64,000 nucleotides of DNA from Metallumcola ferriviriculae (GCF_035573695.1 NZ_CP121694.1:1836501-1900500); one strand, 5' to 3'; shown: positions 8,322-16,937, numbered from the stretch's first letter. Numbers and translations: made by a program. The notes: generated from the letters alone by a model not told the origin.

Positions 8322-9374
8322 ATGCTTGAATTTGAAGAGGTGGAAAACACTCAACTGGCAAAAATTAAAGTTATTGGTGTGGGTGGCGGTGGTAATAATG
8401 CAGTAAACCGGATGATATTAGCCGGTTTGCAGGGTGTGGAGTTTATTAGTCTGAATACGGATTTTCAGGCTTTAAAGCTATCTAAAGCCGACCATAAGAT
8501 GCAGATTGGTACAAAGCTTACCAAAGGGTTAGGTGCCGGCGCGGACCCGGAAGTTGGCAAAAAAGCTGCAGAAGAAAGCAAGGACGAAATTACTAAGAGT
8601 GTGGAAGGGGCAGATATGGTATTTGTCACTGCCGGTATGGGCGGTGGAACAGGAACCGGTGCTGCTCCGGTTGTTGCTGAAGTAGCGCGGCAGGCCGGCG
8701 CTTTGACAGTGGGTGTGGTCACCAGGCCGTTTACCTTTGAAGGCCGCAAAAGGCATAAGCAGGCGGATTCAGGTATTGAAGACCTACGTAATCAGGTGGA
8801 TACCTTGATTACCATTCCCAATGACAAATTGCTTCAGGTTGTGGATAAGAAGACATCCATTAGTGAGGCATTTCGTATTGCAGATGATGTTCTCCGTCAG
8901 GGTGTTCAAGGTATCTCTGACTTGATTGCCGTACCCGGTTTGATAAACTTAGACTTTGCAGATGTTAAAACTATTATGGTGGGTACCGGGTCAGCTTTGA
9001 TGGGTATCGGCCGTGCCGCAGGGGACAAAAGAGCGGTTGAGGCAGCGAAAATGGCCATCTCTAGTCCATTATTAGAGACATCAATCGAAGGAGCTAAGGG
9101 AGTGCTGCTTAACATTACGGGCGGCAGTAATTTAGGTCTCTTTGAGGTGAATGAAGCGGCGGAGATTATTGCCAATGCTGCAGATCCCGAGGCAAATATC
9201 ATCTTTGGTGCCGTGATTGACGAGTCTTTGGAAGATGAAATTCATATTACGGTAATAGCCACTGGTTTTCAAGCGGATTCAAACGCTGAAACGGTGAAGG
9301 TAGATGACCTGACAACAGTTAAGCCATTCAGTGACGACGATTTGGAAATACCGGCATTTTTACGGCGTCGATAA
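8322..9374 (+). CDS. ftsZ: Cell division protein FtsZ
   Basis: Tubulin-like GTPase that forms the division ring. The GTP-binding loop [13 protein letters not shown] is near residues 19-31, the tubulin signature [14 protein letters not shown] near 106-119, and the catalytic T7 loop ([11 protein letters not shown]) near 207-217. The C-terminal peptide [11 protein letters not shown] is the site that binds FtsA, SepF and other partners; sepF lies at 24744 in this window. Length of 350 aa is normal. GAAGGAGG precedes the ATG, 23 bp after ftsA, so the two are probably co-transcribed; the operon ends at the terminator at 9461. Confidence 0.98.
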   Translation: MLEFEEVENTQLAKIKVIGVGGGGNNAVNRMILAGLQGVEFISLNTDFQALKLSKADHKMQIGTKLTKGLGAGADPEVGKKAAEESKDEITKSVEGADMVFVTAGMGGGTGTGAAPVVAEVARQAGALTVGVVTRPFTFEGRKRHKQADSGIEDLRNQVDTLITIPNDKLLQVVDKKTSISEAFRIADDVLRQGVQGISDLIAVPGLINLDFADVKTIMVGTGSALMGIGRAAGDKRAVEAAKMAISSPLLETSIEGAKGVLLNITGGSNLGLFEVNEAAEIIANAADPEANIIFGAVIDESLEDEIHITVIATGFQADSNAETVKVDDLTTVKPFSDDDLEIPAFLRRR

Positions 9375-9460
9375 TTTTTTATAATTGCAGCATAATGTTC
9401 ATGAATTATAATAATATATAAAGAGTAATTTAAGGTAATGTGTCCTGAGACGGTAGTCCG

Positions 9461-9498
9461 GAGGCCAAGCAATTTGCTTGGCCTCTTTTAATTTTTAT
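9461..9498 (+). terminator. Terminator after ftsZ
   Basis: GAGGCCAAGC (9461-9470) pairs with GCTTGGCCTC (9476-9485), followed by a T-rich run. The 10-bp GC-rich stem is one of the strongest in the window. Confidence 0.85.
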
Positions 9499-9546
9499 TT
9501 ACTTCGTGGAAATAATTATGCTGATACCATTGGAGGGAGGGTTTCT

Positions 9547-9759
9547 ATGACCTGGCTAGTCGGTATTGGTTTAGTTTTGGTTCTTACCTTTAGCGTTAGT
9601 ATTAGCCTTTACTTGGTTAATTACAAGTTGCCCTTGGGAAATATTGTGACCAAAACCCTGGCGTTTCTCCTTATCGGCGCGTTAACTTTTAGTGTTGTCT
9701 GCTCGTTGTTAATCTTTATGGTTTGGCCGCCACATATATGGGATATATTTTCATTCTAA
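9547..9759 (+). CDS. Small two-span membrane protein, function unknown
   Basis: A 70-aa protein starting MTWLVGIGLVLVLTFSVS, with two hydrophobic segments (about residues 3-22 and 34-58) joined by a short polar loop (NYKLPLGN). ATG 9547 is preferred over the in-frame codon at 9478 because GGAGGGAGGG lies just before it and 9478 falls inside the ftsZ terminator. Terminators on both sides make it a single-gene unit. I do not recognise a family; placement next to ftsZ is suggestive but no evidence of a division role. Confidence 0.7.
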   Translation: MTWLVGIGLVLVLTFSVSISLYLVNYKLPLGNIVTKTLAFLLIGALTFSVVCSLLIFMVWPPHIWDIFSF

Positions 9760-9765
9760 ATGATT

Positions 9766-9788
9766 CGGGCATTTTGCCCGTTTTTTTT
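9766..9788 (+). terminator. Terminator after the small membrane protein
   Basis: CGGGC (9766-9770) and GCCCG (9776-9780) form a short stem followed by eight T. Confidence 0.75.
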
Positions 9789-9960
9789 ATGTCCTTGTAG
9801 GTTGTTTCTACAAAAACGGGTGTTTTATAGCCTGATTTAAGACTTTTAGACCAATAGACTTAAACTTCAACAAAGATAGACAGTAATTTACAAGGATATT
9901 CTTCATTAACATTAGAATGTAATTTTTACTTAAATTTTTAATTTTTAGGGAGGCCGGTTT

Positions 9961-12318
9961 GTGATTAGCAGAAATAACATTTCAAAAGAATTTGAAGATA
10001 AAGGTAGTAGTGCCTTCAAGTACTCAACGGCTGAGGTAGAAAGGGCACTGCAGGAAAGCGAAACCAAATTCAAGGAGATTTTTAATAAAGCAAATGACGC
10101 TATCAGTCTTTGGGAGCTCCCGGAAAGCGGAACACCGATATGTACTGCTGTCAATGACAGCGGATGTGCTACCTACGGATACAGTCGAGAAGAGTTTGCT
10201 AAAATATTGCCGGCTGATATGGTATCTGATAAAGACATTGGTATAATGCACGACGCTTTATATGAATTGAAAGCCCATGGTGACTCAAGTTGTGAAGTGA
10301 ACTGTATTAGCAAAAGCGGTAAGCTGTTTCCTGTAGAAATCAATAGCCATTTGTTCAAAATGAATAATAAAAACATGATAGTGTCGGTGGCTCGTGACCT
10401 TAGTGAGCGGAAGGATAAGGAAAAAGCAGTCAACAGGGCTTATACTGAGTTAAATCAGATATTTGAATGCGCTGCTGACGGTATGCGGGTAATTGATATG
10501 GAAGGTAATATTATCAGGGTAAATAAAAGGTTCTTGGATTTGTTAGATTTAGATAAAAATGAAGTATTGGGCAACAAGTGCTACGATGTTTTCCCCGGGC
10601 GCGCTTGCCGTACTGACTACTGTACGCTGCGGCAAATAGCCGCTGGCACAGAAACGGTAGAATGTGAAACTGAAAAAATGTTAAATGATGGGACCAAATT
10701 ATCTTTTTTAATTACTGCAGCACCGTTACGAGGGAGCGATGGTGAACTACTTGGTATTGTGGAAAACTTTAAGGATATTGTCGCGCGTAAACAAATTGAG
10801 GAAGCTTTGCGCGAAAATGAAGAGCGCTATCGGCAGCTTGTTGAGCTATCCCCTGATGCCATTGTAGTGCATCAGGACGGTGGAGTAGTGTTTGCCAATA
10901 CCGCGGCAGCAGCTTTATTTGGTGTACACCATACAGAGGAAATAATCGGGAAAACAGTTATCGACTACATTCACCCCGACCATAGGGCAATTGCCGGTAA
11001 GCGTATTGCAAAAGTTCTTCAGGGTAAAACAGTTCCGTTTAACAGTTACAAGGCCATTAAAGATGACGGCAGTTTACTGGATGTTGAAGTTAAGGCGGTA
11101 CCTTTTATTTATCGGGGTGAGCAAGCTGTTCAGACAGTTATCAGAGATATTTCGATGCGTAAAAGGTTAGAGGAAGAGAGGCTGAGGGCTGGAAAGCTTG
11201 AATCATTGGGATTTCTTGCTGGTGGCATTGCCCACGATTTCAATAATATATTAACAGTTATGCTGGGTAACCTATCTTTGGCTAGGGCAGAAGTTGATGA
11301 CAAAAGTGATTTGCTTGAGCGCCTGATAGAAGCGGAAAAAGCAGCATTACAGGCAAAGGACCTGACTCAACAACTGCTTACTTTCGCTAAGGGCGGCAGC
11401 CCGTTAAAAAGTACAGTATCAGTTGGCAAATTAATTGAGGAAAGTATTTCGTTGGCTCTATCAGGAGCCAGAGTACGCCCTGACTACCATATTTCCGCTG
11501 ATCTTTGGCCTGTAGAGATTGATGCAGGACAGACTACTCGAGTTATTAATAACATAGTCATCAACGCTGTTCAAGCAATGCCCGAAGGGGGGGGAATAGA
11601 GGTCACTGCGGAAAATGTGGAACTTGGCCAAGACCAAGATAATATCCTGCCTGTTAAAGCCGGGAAATATATTAAAATTTCCATTAGCGACCAGGGGGTA
11701 GGAATACCGGATTCCCATATTTGTAAGGTGTTTGACCCTTATTTTACTACAAAGCAAACCGGGAGTGGATTGGGACTGGCTACCTGTTATTCCATTATTA
11801 AGAATCATGGAGGATATATTACCCTAGAATCTCAGATAGGGGCTGGCACTACCGTCTATGTTTACCTGCCTGCGTCATTAAAAGTAATGTCAGAGATGGA
11901 GCCGAAGCGCGAACAACTTAAAGAAGGGCAGGGCAAAATCCTTGTGATGGATGATGAGGTATCTGTTCGTAATGTAGTTCAGGATATGTTGACTTTTCTT
12001 GGCTATCAAGTTATTCATGCCACGGAAGGGAAGGAAGCAGTAGCGCTTTACGAGCAGGCCATGGCTGTGGGTGAGACTTTTGAGGTGGTGCTGCTAGATC
12101 TAACTATTGCCGGCGGCATGGGCGGGAGACAGACTGTTGAAAATTTGCGGGTCATCGACCCATTGGTTAAGGCAATTGTGTCCAGCGGCTATTCCAATGA
12201 CCCCGTAATGGCTGATTATCAAAAATATGGCTTCAGTGGAATAGTCACGAAGCCATACAAAGTTGAAGAACTAAGTGACGTAATCAACCAAGTTATCAGT
12301 AAGCCTGTTAATTTATAG
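9961..12318 (+). CDS. PAS-domain hybrid histidine kinase with C-terminal receiver
   Basis: Cytoplasmic sensor kinase of 785 aa with no membrane segment. Three PAS-type sensor regions cover roughly residues 25-150, 160-280 and 288-400. The phosphoacceptor domain has H425 in LAGGIAHDFNNILTVMLGN; the ATPase domain shows NNIVINAVQAMPEGG, DQGVGIP and GSGLGLATCYSI. The C-terminal receiver begins GKILVMDDE and has the phosphorylatable D713 in VVLLDLT. The HDFNNIL variant of the H-box is common in PAS hybrid kinases of anaerobes. Start GTG follows GGGAGG. No response regulator or output gene adjoins it, so the partner is unknown; the next genes are sporulation sigma factors, and a link to that pathway is only a guess. 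Confidence 0.9.
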   Translation: MISRNNISKEFEDKGSSAFKYSTAEVERALQESETKFKEIFNKANDAISLWELPESGTPICTAVNDSGCATYGYSREEFAKILPADMVSDKDIGIMHDALYELKAHGDSSCEVNCISKSGKLFPVEINSHLFKMNNKNMIVSVARDLSERKDKEKAVNRAYTELNQIFECAADGMRVIDMEGNIIRVNKRFLDLLDLDKNEVLGNKCYDVFPGRACRTDYCTLRQIAAGTETVECETEKMLNDGTKLSFLITAAPLRGSDGELLGIVENFKDIVARKQIEEALRENEERYRQLVELSPDAIVVHQDGGVVFANTAAAALFGVHHTEEIIGKTVIDYIHPDHRAIAGKRIAKVLQGKTVPFNSYKAIKDDGSLLDVEVKAVPFIYRGEQAVQTVIRDISMRKRLEEERLRAGKLESLGFLAGGIAHDFNNILTVMLGNLSLARAEVDDKSDLLERLIEAEKAALQAKDLTQQLLTFAKGGSPLKSTVSVGKLIEESISLALSGARVRPDYHISADLWPVEIDAGQTTRVINNIVINAVQAMPEGGGIEVTAENVELGQDQDNILPVKAGKYIKISISDQGVGIPDSHICKVFDPYFTTKQTGSGLGLATCYSIIKNHGGYITLESQIGAGTTVYVYLPASLKVMSEMEPKREQLKEGQGKILVMDDEVSVRNVVQDMLTFLGYQVIHATEGKEAVALYEQAMAVGETFEVVLLDLTIAGGMGGRQTVENLRVIDPLVKAIVSSGYSNDPVMADYQKYGFSGIVTKPYKVEELSDVINQVISKPVNL

Positions 12319-12380
12319 GGATGTAGGGCGGCATAGTTGATTTAAAGTTATGGCCGGAAATAGTTTATTAATATTCAAAT

Positions 12381-12404
12381 ACCCGTGAAATGCGGGTTTT
12401 TCTT
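12381..12404 (+). terminator. Terminator after the hybrid kinase
   Basis: ACCCG (12381-12385) and CGGGT (12393-12397) flank a 7-base loop, with a T-rich tail. Confidence 0.6.
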
Positions 12405-12419
12405 TATTGGGTACACAAA

Positions 12420-12471
12420 ATGACAAGTTTTTGGAAGAGCAAGAGCTATAATTATGTTTGTAACTTGTCAT
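12420..12471. promoter_or_regulatory. Inverted repeat around a TATAAT upstream of spoIIGA
   Basis: ATGACAAGTT (12420-12429) and AACTTGTCAT (12462-12471) are perfect inverted arms 32 bp apart, with TATAAT at 12447-12452 between them. The TTGTCA core resembles Spo0A boxes (TTTGTCRAA type), and spoIIG promoters are known Spo0A targets in Bacillus, so a Spo0A-controlled promoter is possible. No good -35 element was found. Confidence 0.4.
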
Positions 12472-12542
12472 CACAAAGAAGGTTGTTTCATATAATTTTT
12501 AAGAGGAACTAGGACAATGGCGACAAGATGGGAGGGAACCAG

Positions 12543-13487
12543 GTGGTCCAGGGAGATGTTGTTTATCTAGACATAGTTTTTATGATTAATCTCGTGATGG
12601 ATTATGTAATCCTGTGGACTACTGCAAAATTTGCCCATGTACGATCTTCTGCTGCCAGATTGTTTGCCGGCGCGGTAATTGGCGCTCTAGCGTCACTTCT
12701 GCTTTTTTATTTGCTTTATATGGTCCCCGGAGTGGTAGTGAGTACCTTTAAACTATTTTTGCTAAAAATGCTTATTTCTCTAGTGATGGCAGCAACAGCT
12801 TTTCCTTTTCGGGATATGAGAAAATTCTTCGGTGTGATTTTAAATCTATACTTAGTGGCATTTGCCATGGGTGGTGCCATGATCGGTTCTATTTACTTGT
12901 TTCAAAATAATCCCGCGGCATATAGTACTATGAACGGGTTAATTGTCTTTCTTGTAAATGTGCATTTTAGCTGGCTGGCCGCTGCGATAGCCGTGGCCAT
13001 CTTATTAGCAAGATGGGGAAGGAATTTTGTTAGAAAAAATCTCCTTCGGGCTATGCTCCAGGTTCCGGTAGTGGTGCGGTTTGGTGATAAACGTCTGGCA
13101 TTGAAGGCTTTAGTGGATACGGGCAACAGTTTGAAAGATCCTTTGACTCAAAAGCCTGTTATGATAGCGGAATATGGTGCTCTAAAGGAATTACTTCCGG
13201 AAAGTTTTAAAGTGGCATTTGAAAAAGGCCCGGAAAACTTGGAGGAAATGATAAAGGGACTGCAAACTGATGTGAATTGGGGTTTCCGTGTCAGGATGAT
13301 TCCCTTCTCCTCTATTGGTCAACAAAAGGGCATGCTCTTAGGCCTGCGACCGGATGATTTGGTGATAGTCACTGATGATAGTTACATTAAGGTTAGAGAT
13401 GTAGTGGTGGCGGTTTATCGTCACCGGTTATCTTCCAAGGGAGAGTACCGGGCATTATTACACCCGGACTTGTTGGATGCTGCATAA
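12543..13487 (+). CDS. spoIIGA: Sigma-E processing aspartic peptidase SpoIIGA
   Basis: Membrane protease that removes the pro-sequence of sigma-E in the mother cell after the forespore signal SpoIIR arrives. The N-terminal half has five hydrophobic segments (beginning [19 protein letters not shown]); the C-terminal half has the aspartic-protease motif [12 protein letters not shown]. The frame opens at ATG 12528, but GTG 12543 is preferred because GGGAGGG sits at 12530-12536 and the protein then begins close to the usual YLD..FLINLxMD pattern (314 aa). sigE follows 26 bp later, the conserved order. Confidence 0.92.
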   Translation: MVQGDVVYLDIVFMINLVMDYVILWTTAKFAHVRSSAARLFAGAVIGALASLLLFYLLYMVPGVVVSTFKLFLLKMLISLVMAATAFPFRDMRKFFGVILNLYLVAFAMGGAMIGSIYLFQNNPAAYSTMNGLIVFLVNVHFSWLAAAIAVAILLARWGRNFVRKNLLRAMLQVPVVVRFGDKRLALKALVDTGNSLKDPLTQKPVMIAEYGALKELLPESFKVAFEKGPENLEEMIKGLQTDVNWGFRVRMIPFSSIGQQKGMLLGLRPDDLVIVTDDSYIKVRDVVVAVYRHRLSSKGEYRALLHPDLLDAA

Positions 13488-13513
13488 AATTTATTATCAA
13501 ACGGGGTGGTAAT

Positions 13514-14245
13514 GTGTTAGTAAACCTAAAGAAAATGAAGGTCGGGCTGATGATTATCAAGCGGAAAATAATTCTGCTGGTTAGAAGGCCTGAAAGTATT
13601 CATTATGTTGGCAGCAGTGAAGCTCTGCCACCGCCACTTTCCGTTGATGAGGAAAAAATTTTATTGGAGAAGCTGGAAAAAGGGGATAACGCGGTAAAAA
13701 GTATCTTAATCGAACGGAATCTTCGGTTGGTAGTCTACATTGCTCGGAAATTTGAAAACACCGGTGTGGGTATTGAGGATCTGGTATCCATTGGTTCTAT
13801 TGGCTTAATTAAGGCGGTAAATACATTTGACCCTCAAAAGAAAATAAAATTAGCCACTTATGCAAGCCGCTGTATTGAAAACGAAATTCTAATGCATTTG
13901 CGACGGAATAGTAAAACTCGGATAGAAGTCTCGTTTGATGAGCCTTTGAATGTTGATTGGGACGGAAATGAATTACTACTTTCCGATGTGTTAGGAACAG
14001 AGAACGATATTATTTACAAAGAAATTGAAGAGGAAGTAGATAAGAAGTTACTGCGAAGCGCGATTAAGAAACTAAATGTTCGCGAAAAAAGGATTATGGA
14101 GTCCCGCTTTGGTCTAAGTAAAGGGGGAACAGAAAAAACCCAAAAAGAAGTTGCTGACCTTTTGGGGATATCTCAGTCCTACATTTCCCGTCTGGAGAAA
14201 AGAATCATTAAGCGTTTACGTAAAGAAATTAGTAGAATGGAATAA
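13514..14245 (+). CDS. sigE: RNA polymerase sporulation sigma factor SigE (pro-sigma-E)
   Basis: Mother-cell-specific sigma factor, 243 aa. Residues 1 to about 27 form the pro-sequence (hydrophobic/basic, [14 protein letters not shown]), expected to be cut by SpoIIGA encoded just upstream. Region 2 shows [22 protein letters not shown] and [20 protein letters not shown]; region 4 ends with [21 protein letters not shown], the -35-binding helix-turn-helix. Start GTG 13514 follows GGGGTGG. Highly conserved and not in doubt; it is distinguished from sigma-K by its neighbour and from sigma-G by sequence and pro-region. Confidence 0.95.
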   Translation: MLVNLKKMKVGLMIIKRKIILLVRRPESIHYVGSSEALPPPLSVDEEKILLEKLEKGDNAVKSILIERNLRLVVYIARKFENTGVGIEDLVSIGSIGLIKAVNTFDPQKKIKLATYASRCIENEILMHLRRNSKTRIEVSFDEPLNVDWDGNELLLSDVLGTENDIIYKEIEEEVDKKLLRSAIKKLNVREKRIMESRFGLSKGGTEKTQKEVADLLGISQSYISRLEKRIIKRLRKEISRME

Positions 14246-14281
14246 TAATTATTATACAAAAAAATATTTGGTTAATTATAA

Positions 14282-14316
14282 CTAACCCTTGCTAAGTCCA
14301 GGGGTTAGTTTTTTTT
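14282..14316 (+). terminator. Terminator after sigE
   Basis: CTAACCC (14282-14288) and GGGTTAG (14302-14308) form a 7-bp stem followed by eight T. It isolates sigG from spoIIG readthrough. Confidence 0.8.
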
Positions 14317-14347
14317 GACGAAGTTTTTTTCATATCTTAAGTACTCA

Positions 14348-14377
14348 GTATAAAAGCCCCTGTGCTTGGTAATACTT
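14348..14377 (+). promoter_or_regulatory. Sigma-F-type promoter of sigG
   Basis: GTATA (14348-14352), 15-bp spacer and GGTAATACTT (14368-14377). This fits the published sigma-F pattern (GYWTA, about 15 bp, GGNRANAHTR) at all five -35 positions and nine of ten -10 positions. In Bacillus the sigG gene is transcribed by sigma-F, so the match is expected biologically. Confidence 0.7.
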
Positions 14378-14389
14378 TGAAATGAAATA

Positions 14390-14420
14390 AAGAGCCTTTT
14401 AACCAAAAGGAGGGTCTCTT
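14390..14420 (+). promoter_or_regulatory. Leader hairpin covering the sigG ribosome site
   Basis: AAGAG-CCTTTT (14390-14400) can pair with AAAAGG (14405-14410) and CTCTT (14416-14420), leaving AGGGT bulged. The AAAAGGAGGG ribosome site is thus partly locked in the stem. A comparable leader hairpin that lowers sigG translation has been described in Bacillus subtilis. Confidence 0.5.
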
Positions 14421-14425
14421 CATTG

Positions 14426-15196
14426 ATGACCAACAAGGTGGAAATATGCGGTGTTAATACTTCTAAGCTGCCCGTGTTGAAGAATGAAGAAATGCGCAAA
14501 CTGTTTAGGCAGATGCATCAGGGGGAAGAAAAGGCTCGAGAGAAATTGGTTAACGGCAATCTGCGTCTGGTACTCAGTGTAATTCAGCGATTTACCAATA
14601 GAGGGGAATACGTGGACGATTTGTTTCAGGTGGGTTGTATCGGCCTTTTAAAGGCAATTGATAATTTTGATTTGGAACAAAACGTTAAATTCTCGACATA
14701 TGCTGTTCCCATGATTATCGGCGAAATACGTCGCTACCTGCGGGATAATAATCCCATTCGCGTTAGCCGTTCTTTAAGAGACATTGCTTACAAAGCCTTA
14801 CAGGTAAGGGATTCGCTGGTCAATAAGCATTCGCGGGAACCGGCCATATCAGAAATTGCCAATGTATTGAAAATTCCTCAGGAGGATATAATCTTTGCCC
14901 TAGATGCAATCCAAGAACCCATATCTTTGTTTGAGCCCATTTATCACGATGGTGGTGACCCCATTTTTGTGATGGACCAGATAGGCGATGATAAACATGT
15001 TGATACTAGTTGGCTGGAGGATATTTCCGTTAGGGAAGCTCTGCGCAGGTTAAACTATCGTGAGAAGTTAATTTTAACGCTGCGCTTTTTCGAAGGAAAA
15101 ACTCAGATGGAGGTGGCTGATGAGATAGGCATATCTCAAGCCCAAGTCTCTCGCTTAGAAAAGGCGGCGTTAGTACATATGCAAAAGTATGTTTAA
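14426..15196 (+). CDS. sigG: RNA polymerase sporulation sigma factor SigG
   Basis: Late forespore sigma factor. The N-terminus MTNKVEICGVNTSKLPVL is the hallmark of sigma-G, including the short motif recognised by anti-sigma factors. Region 2 is YVDDLFQVGCIGLLKAIDNF and KFSTYAVPMIIGEIRRYLRD; region 3 is around SRSLRDIAYKALQVRD; region 4 ends MEVADEIGISQAQVSRLEK. ATG 14426 is chosen over the adjacent TTG 14423; AAAGGAGGG lies 11 bp upstream. 256 aa, full length. It has its own sigma-F-type promoter and a translation-limiting leader hairpin, and spoIIR follows 23 bp downstream. Confidence 0.95.
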   Translation: MTNKVEICGVNTSKLPVLKNEEMRKLFRQMHQGEEKAREKLVNGNLRLVLSVIQRFTNRGEYVDDLFQVGCIGLLKAIDNFDLEQNVKFSTYAVPMIIGEIRRYLRDNNPIRVSRSLRDIAYKALQVRDSLVNKHSREPAISEIANVLKIPQEDIIFALDAIQEPISLFEPIYHDGGDPIFVMDQIGDDKHVDTSWLEDISVREALRRLNYREKLILTLRFFEGKTQMEVADEIGISQAQVSRLEKAALVHMQKYV

Positions 15197-15219
15197 AGTA
15201 ACGGGGAGGATTGTATTAA

Positions 15220-15843
15220 ATGGGACGGAGAATATTACTATTATTGGGGATAGCAGCTTTAACCAGCCTGCTGGTGTTGGCTTTACAGCCGGAAAATGTT
15301 ACTGCAACTCATGACCAATTAGTCAGGTTTCACGTCATTGCCAACAGTGATACTGAGGCAGACCAGCAGTTAAAAAGGGATGTCCGGGATGAAATTTTGA
15401 AAAGATTTGGCGGTCTGTTATCAGAAGCAATAAGTGTGGAACAGGTCCAGTCCTTAATTCTGAATAACTTAAGTGAGATTGAGAGTGTGGCTCAGCAGGA
15501 AGTTAGGCGTCAAGGTTATTCTTACTCTGTTGAAGCACTATTAGGAGAATTTGATTTTCCTGTCAAATCTTACGGGTCCATTACTTTGCCAGCGGGACGA
15601 TATCAAGCGCTAAGGGTAGTAATTGGTGAGGGTTCAGGGGAAAACTGGTGGTGTATTCTTTTTCCGCCCCTATGTTTTGTGGACATATCCAATAGTCTGG
15701 CTAAAGATGTTTCGCAGGATGTATTACCTGCCTTTACCGGAGGAAAAAATCAAAAGAATATTAAGGTCAGATTCAAAGTGCTGGAATTATTAAAAGGAAA
15801 TGGGCAGCATCGTCTGAGCAGGAAAGAAGTGAAAACGAAATAG
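15220..15843 (+). CDS. spoIIR: Stage II sporulation protein R
   Basis: Secreted forespore signal that crosses into the intermembrane space and triggers SpoIIGA to process sigma-E. An N-terminal signal/anchor (RRILLLLGIAALTSLLVLAL, residues 3-22) is followed by the family pattern LVRFHVIANSDTEADQQLKRDVRDEIL and, later, GENWWCILFPPLCFVD. 207 aa. It follows sigG with only 23 bp between and no terminator, so it is probably transcribed with sigG from the sigma-F promoter, matching its known sigma-F dependence. Ligand (SpoIIR), protease (SpoIIGA) and substrate (SigE) therefore lie within 3.3 kb. Confidence 0.93.
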   Translation: MGRRILLLLGIAALTSLLVLALQPENVTATHDQLVRFHVIANSDTEADQQLKRDVRDEILKRFGGLLSEAISVEQVQSLILNNLSEIESVAQQEVRRQGYSYSVEALLGEFDFPVKSYGSITLPAGRYQALRVVIGEGSGENWWCILFPPLCFVDISNSLAKDVSQDVLPAFTGGKNQKNIKVRFKVLELLKGNGQHRLSRKEVKTK

Positions 15844-15857
15844 GAAGATTGAATAGG

Positions 15858-15881
15858 CATGGCGGAAGCCATGTTTTTTTT
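15858..15881 (+). terminator. Terminator after spoIIR
   Basis: CATGGC (15858-15863), loop GGAA, GCCATG (15868-15873), then eight T. Confidence 0.8.
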
Positions 15882-15943
15882 ATGCACTATTTTTACTTTT
15901 TTGCATATAAATATAATTAAAGGACATGGGGGTGACTACTAGT

Positions 15944-16210
15944 ATGGTGAAAATTTCCGAATTACGCAGCCGCACAGTCATCAATGTGGCAGATGGTCGC
16001 AGTTTAGGTTATATCAAGGATATAGAATTAGATTTGGATGCGGGTAGAATAAAATCATTAATCTTGCCGGGGGAAAATCGGTTTCTATCGTTTTTGCGAA
16101 GAAATGAAGACATTGCTATTGAGTGGAAGCACATTTTTAAAGTTGGGGTGGATGTAATATTAGTAGAAATGCAAAATTTCGTAGACCCCAAACATGACCG
16201 GGAGGAATAA
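15944..16210 (+). CDS. YlmC/YmxH family PRC-barrel sporulation protein
   Basis: An 88-aa PRC-barrel protein of the YlmC/YmxH family, found in nearly all endospore formers and usually near sigE/sigG. Conserved pattern: MVKISELRSRTVINVADGRSLG at the N-terminus, then KDIELDLDAGRIKSLILPG and IEWKHIFKVGVDVILVE. ATG 15944 is preferred over the in-frame ATG 15926 because GGGGGTGA precedes it and family members start MVKISEL. The exact biochemical role is unknown; RNA or protein scaffolding has been proposed for PRC-barrel domains. Terminators on both sides make it a one-gene unit. Confidence 0.85.
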   Translation: MVKISELRSRTVINVADGRSLGYIKDIELDLDAGRIKSLILPGENRFLSFLRRNEDIAIEWKHIFKVGVDVILVEMQNFVDPKHDREE

Positions 16211-16230
16211 TGGAGCAGATAAAAAATCTA

Positions 16231-16254
16231 AGCACCTAAAAGGTGCTATTTTTG
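16231..16254 (+). terminator. Terminator after ylmC
   Basis: AGCACCT (16231-16237) and AGGTGCT (16241-16247) with a 3-base loop, then ATTTTTG. Confidence 0.75.
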
Positions 16255-16277
16255 TTTTTGATAATTTTTCAGGCATC

Positions 16278-16306
16278 TTGACACCCTATATTTAGTGGAA
16301 TATAAT
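16278..16306 (+). promoter_or_regulatory. Consensus sigma-A promoter of nrdR-nrdD-nrdG
   Basis: TTGACA (16278-16283), 17-bp spacer and TATAAT (16301-16306): both elements and the spacing match the sigma-A consensus exactly. The transcription start should be near 16313, inside the second NrdR box, leaving a leader of about 145 nt before nrdR. Confidence 0.85.
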
Positions 16307-16330
16307 AGATTACAACACAATATTTTGTAT
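16282..16330. promoter_or_regulatory. Pair of candidate NrdR boxes over the nrd promoter
   Basis: ACACAATATTTTGTAT (16315-16330) fits the NrdR-box consensus closely. CACCCTATATTTAGTG (16282-16297) is a second, weaker imperfect palindrome. Their centres are 33 bp apart, about three helical turns, as is usual for NrdR. One lies across the -35/spacer, the other over the expected start site, fitting repression. Confidence 0.7.
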
Positions 16331-16457
16331 TGCAAGGATGATTTCCCATTTAGTCTATTGTTGTCAACAATAAAATAGCTTCGCGGCGTGGGATTAATAT
16401 CCTTTTTTTATTGGCTCATGTTTGTCGTATTTCAAGTTATTTAAGGGAGGTTTGGCG

Positions 16458-16916
16458 ATGCAGTGTCCTTTTTGTGGTTTTGCAGACTCTAAAGTTGTTG
16501 ACTCTCGTCCAGCTGAAGAGGGATGTGCCATACGCAGACGCAGGGAATGCCTGGAATGTGAGAGACGTTTTACTACCTACGAACGGGTGGAAGCGGTTCC
16601 GTTGGTTGTGGTAAAAAAGGACGGGCGCAGAGAAATGTTTGACCGGAGTAAACTTCTGGGGGGAATTATAAAGGCTTGCGAAAAGCGGGCCATTCCAACC
16701 AAACAGTTGGAAAAGGCAGTAGACGAAATCGATCGGGAGTTGCTTAATTCCATGGAGCGAGAAGTATCCAGCGAAGTTGTGGGTGAATTAGTAATGGACA
16801 GACTTAAGCAATTGGATGAAGTTGCCTATGTGCGATTTGCTTCGGTTTATCGGCAGTTTAAAGATTTAAATACGTTTAGGCAGGAATTGGAAGCTTTATT
16901 AAAAAACGATAAATAA
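16458..16916 (+). CDS. nrdR: Transcriptional repressor NrdR
   Basis: ATP/dATP-sensing repressor of ribonucleotide reductase genes. The N-terminal zinc ribbon has C3, C6, C31 and C34 (MQCPFCGF ... ECLECERRF); the ATP-cone covers roughly residues 49-139 ([17 protein letters not shown] onward). 152 aa, the family length. ATG 16458 is preferred over the upstream in-frame ATG 16422 because GGGAGG precedes it and it gives the conserved MxCPxC start. It is the first gene of the nrd operon and its own binding boxes overlie the promoter, so it is probably autoregulated. Confidence 0.96.
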   Translation: MQCPFCGFADSKVVDSRPAEEGCAIRRRRECLECERRFTTYERVEAVPLVVVKKDGRREMFDRSKLLGGIIKACEKRAIPTKQLEKAVDEIDRELLNSMEREVSSEVVGELVMDRLKQLDEVAYVRFASVYRQFKDLNTFRQELEALLKNDK

Positions 16917-16937
16917 TTTTCCAGGGAGGGGCTATTA

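Noticed and set aside
10024-10433. Minus-strand ORFs inside the hybrid kinase
   Set aside because: Overlap a clear multi-domain kinase; composition and lack of RBS mark them as shadows.
15885-15912. Possible sigma-E promoter before ylmC (CACTATT ... CATATAAAT)
   Set aside because: The spacer is about 12 bp, too short for sigma-E, and the -35 match is weak.
16411-16614. 67-aa + strand ORF overlapping nrdR
   Set aside because: Different frame from NrdR, whose zinc ribbon and ATP-cone are unambiguous.
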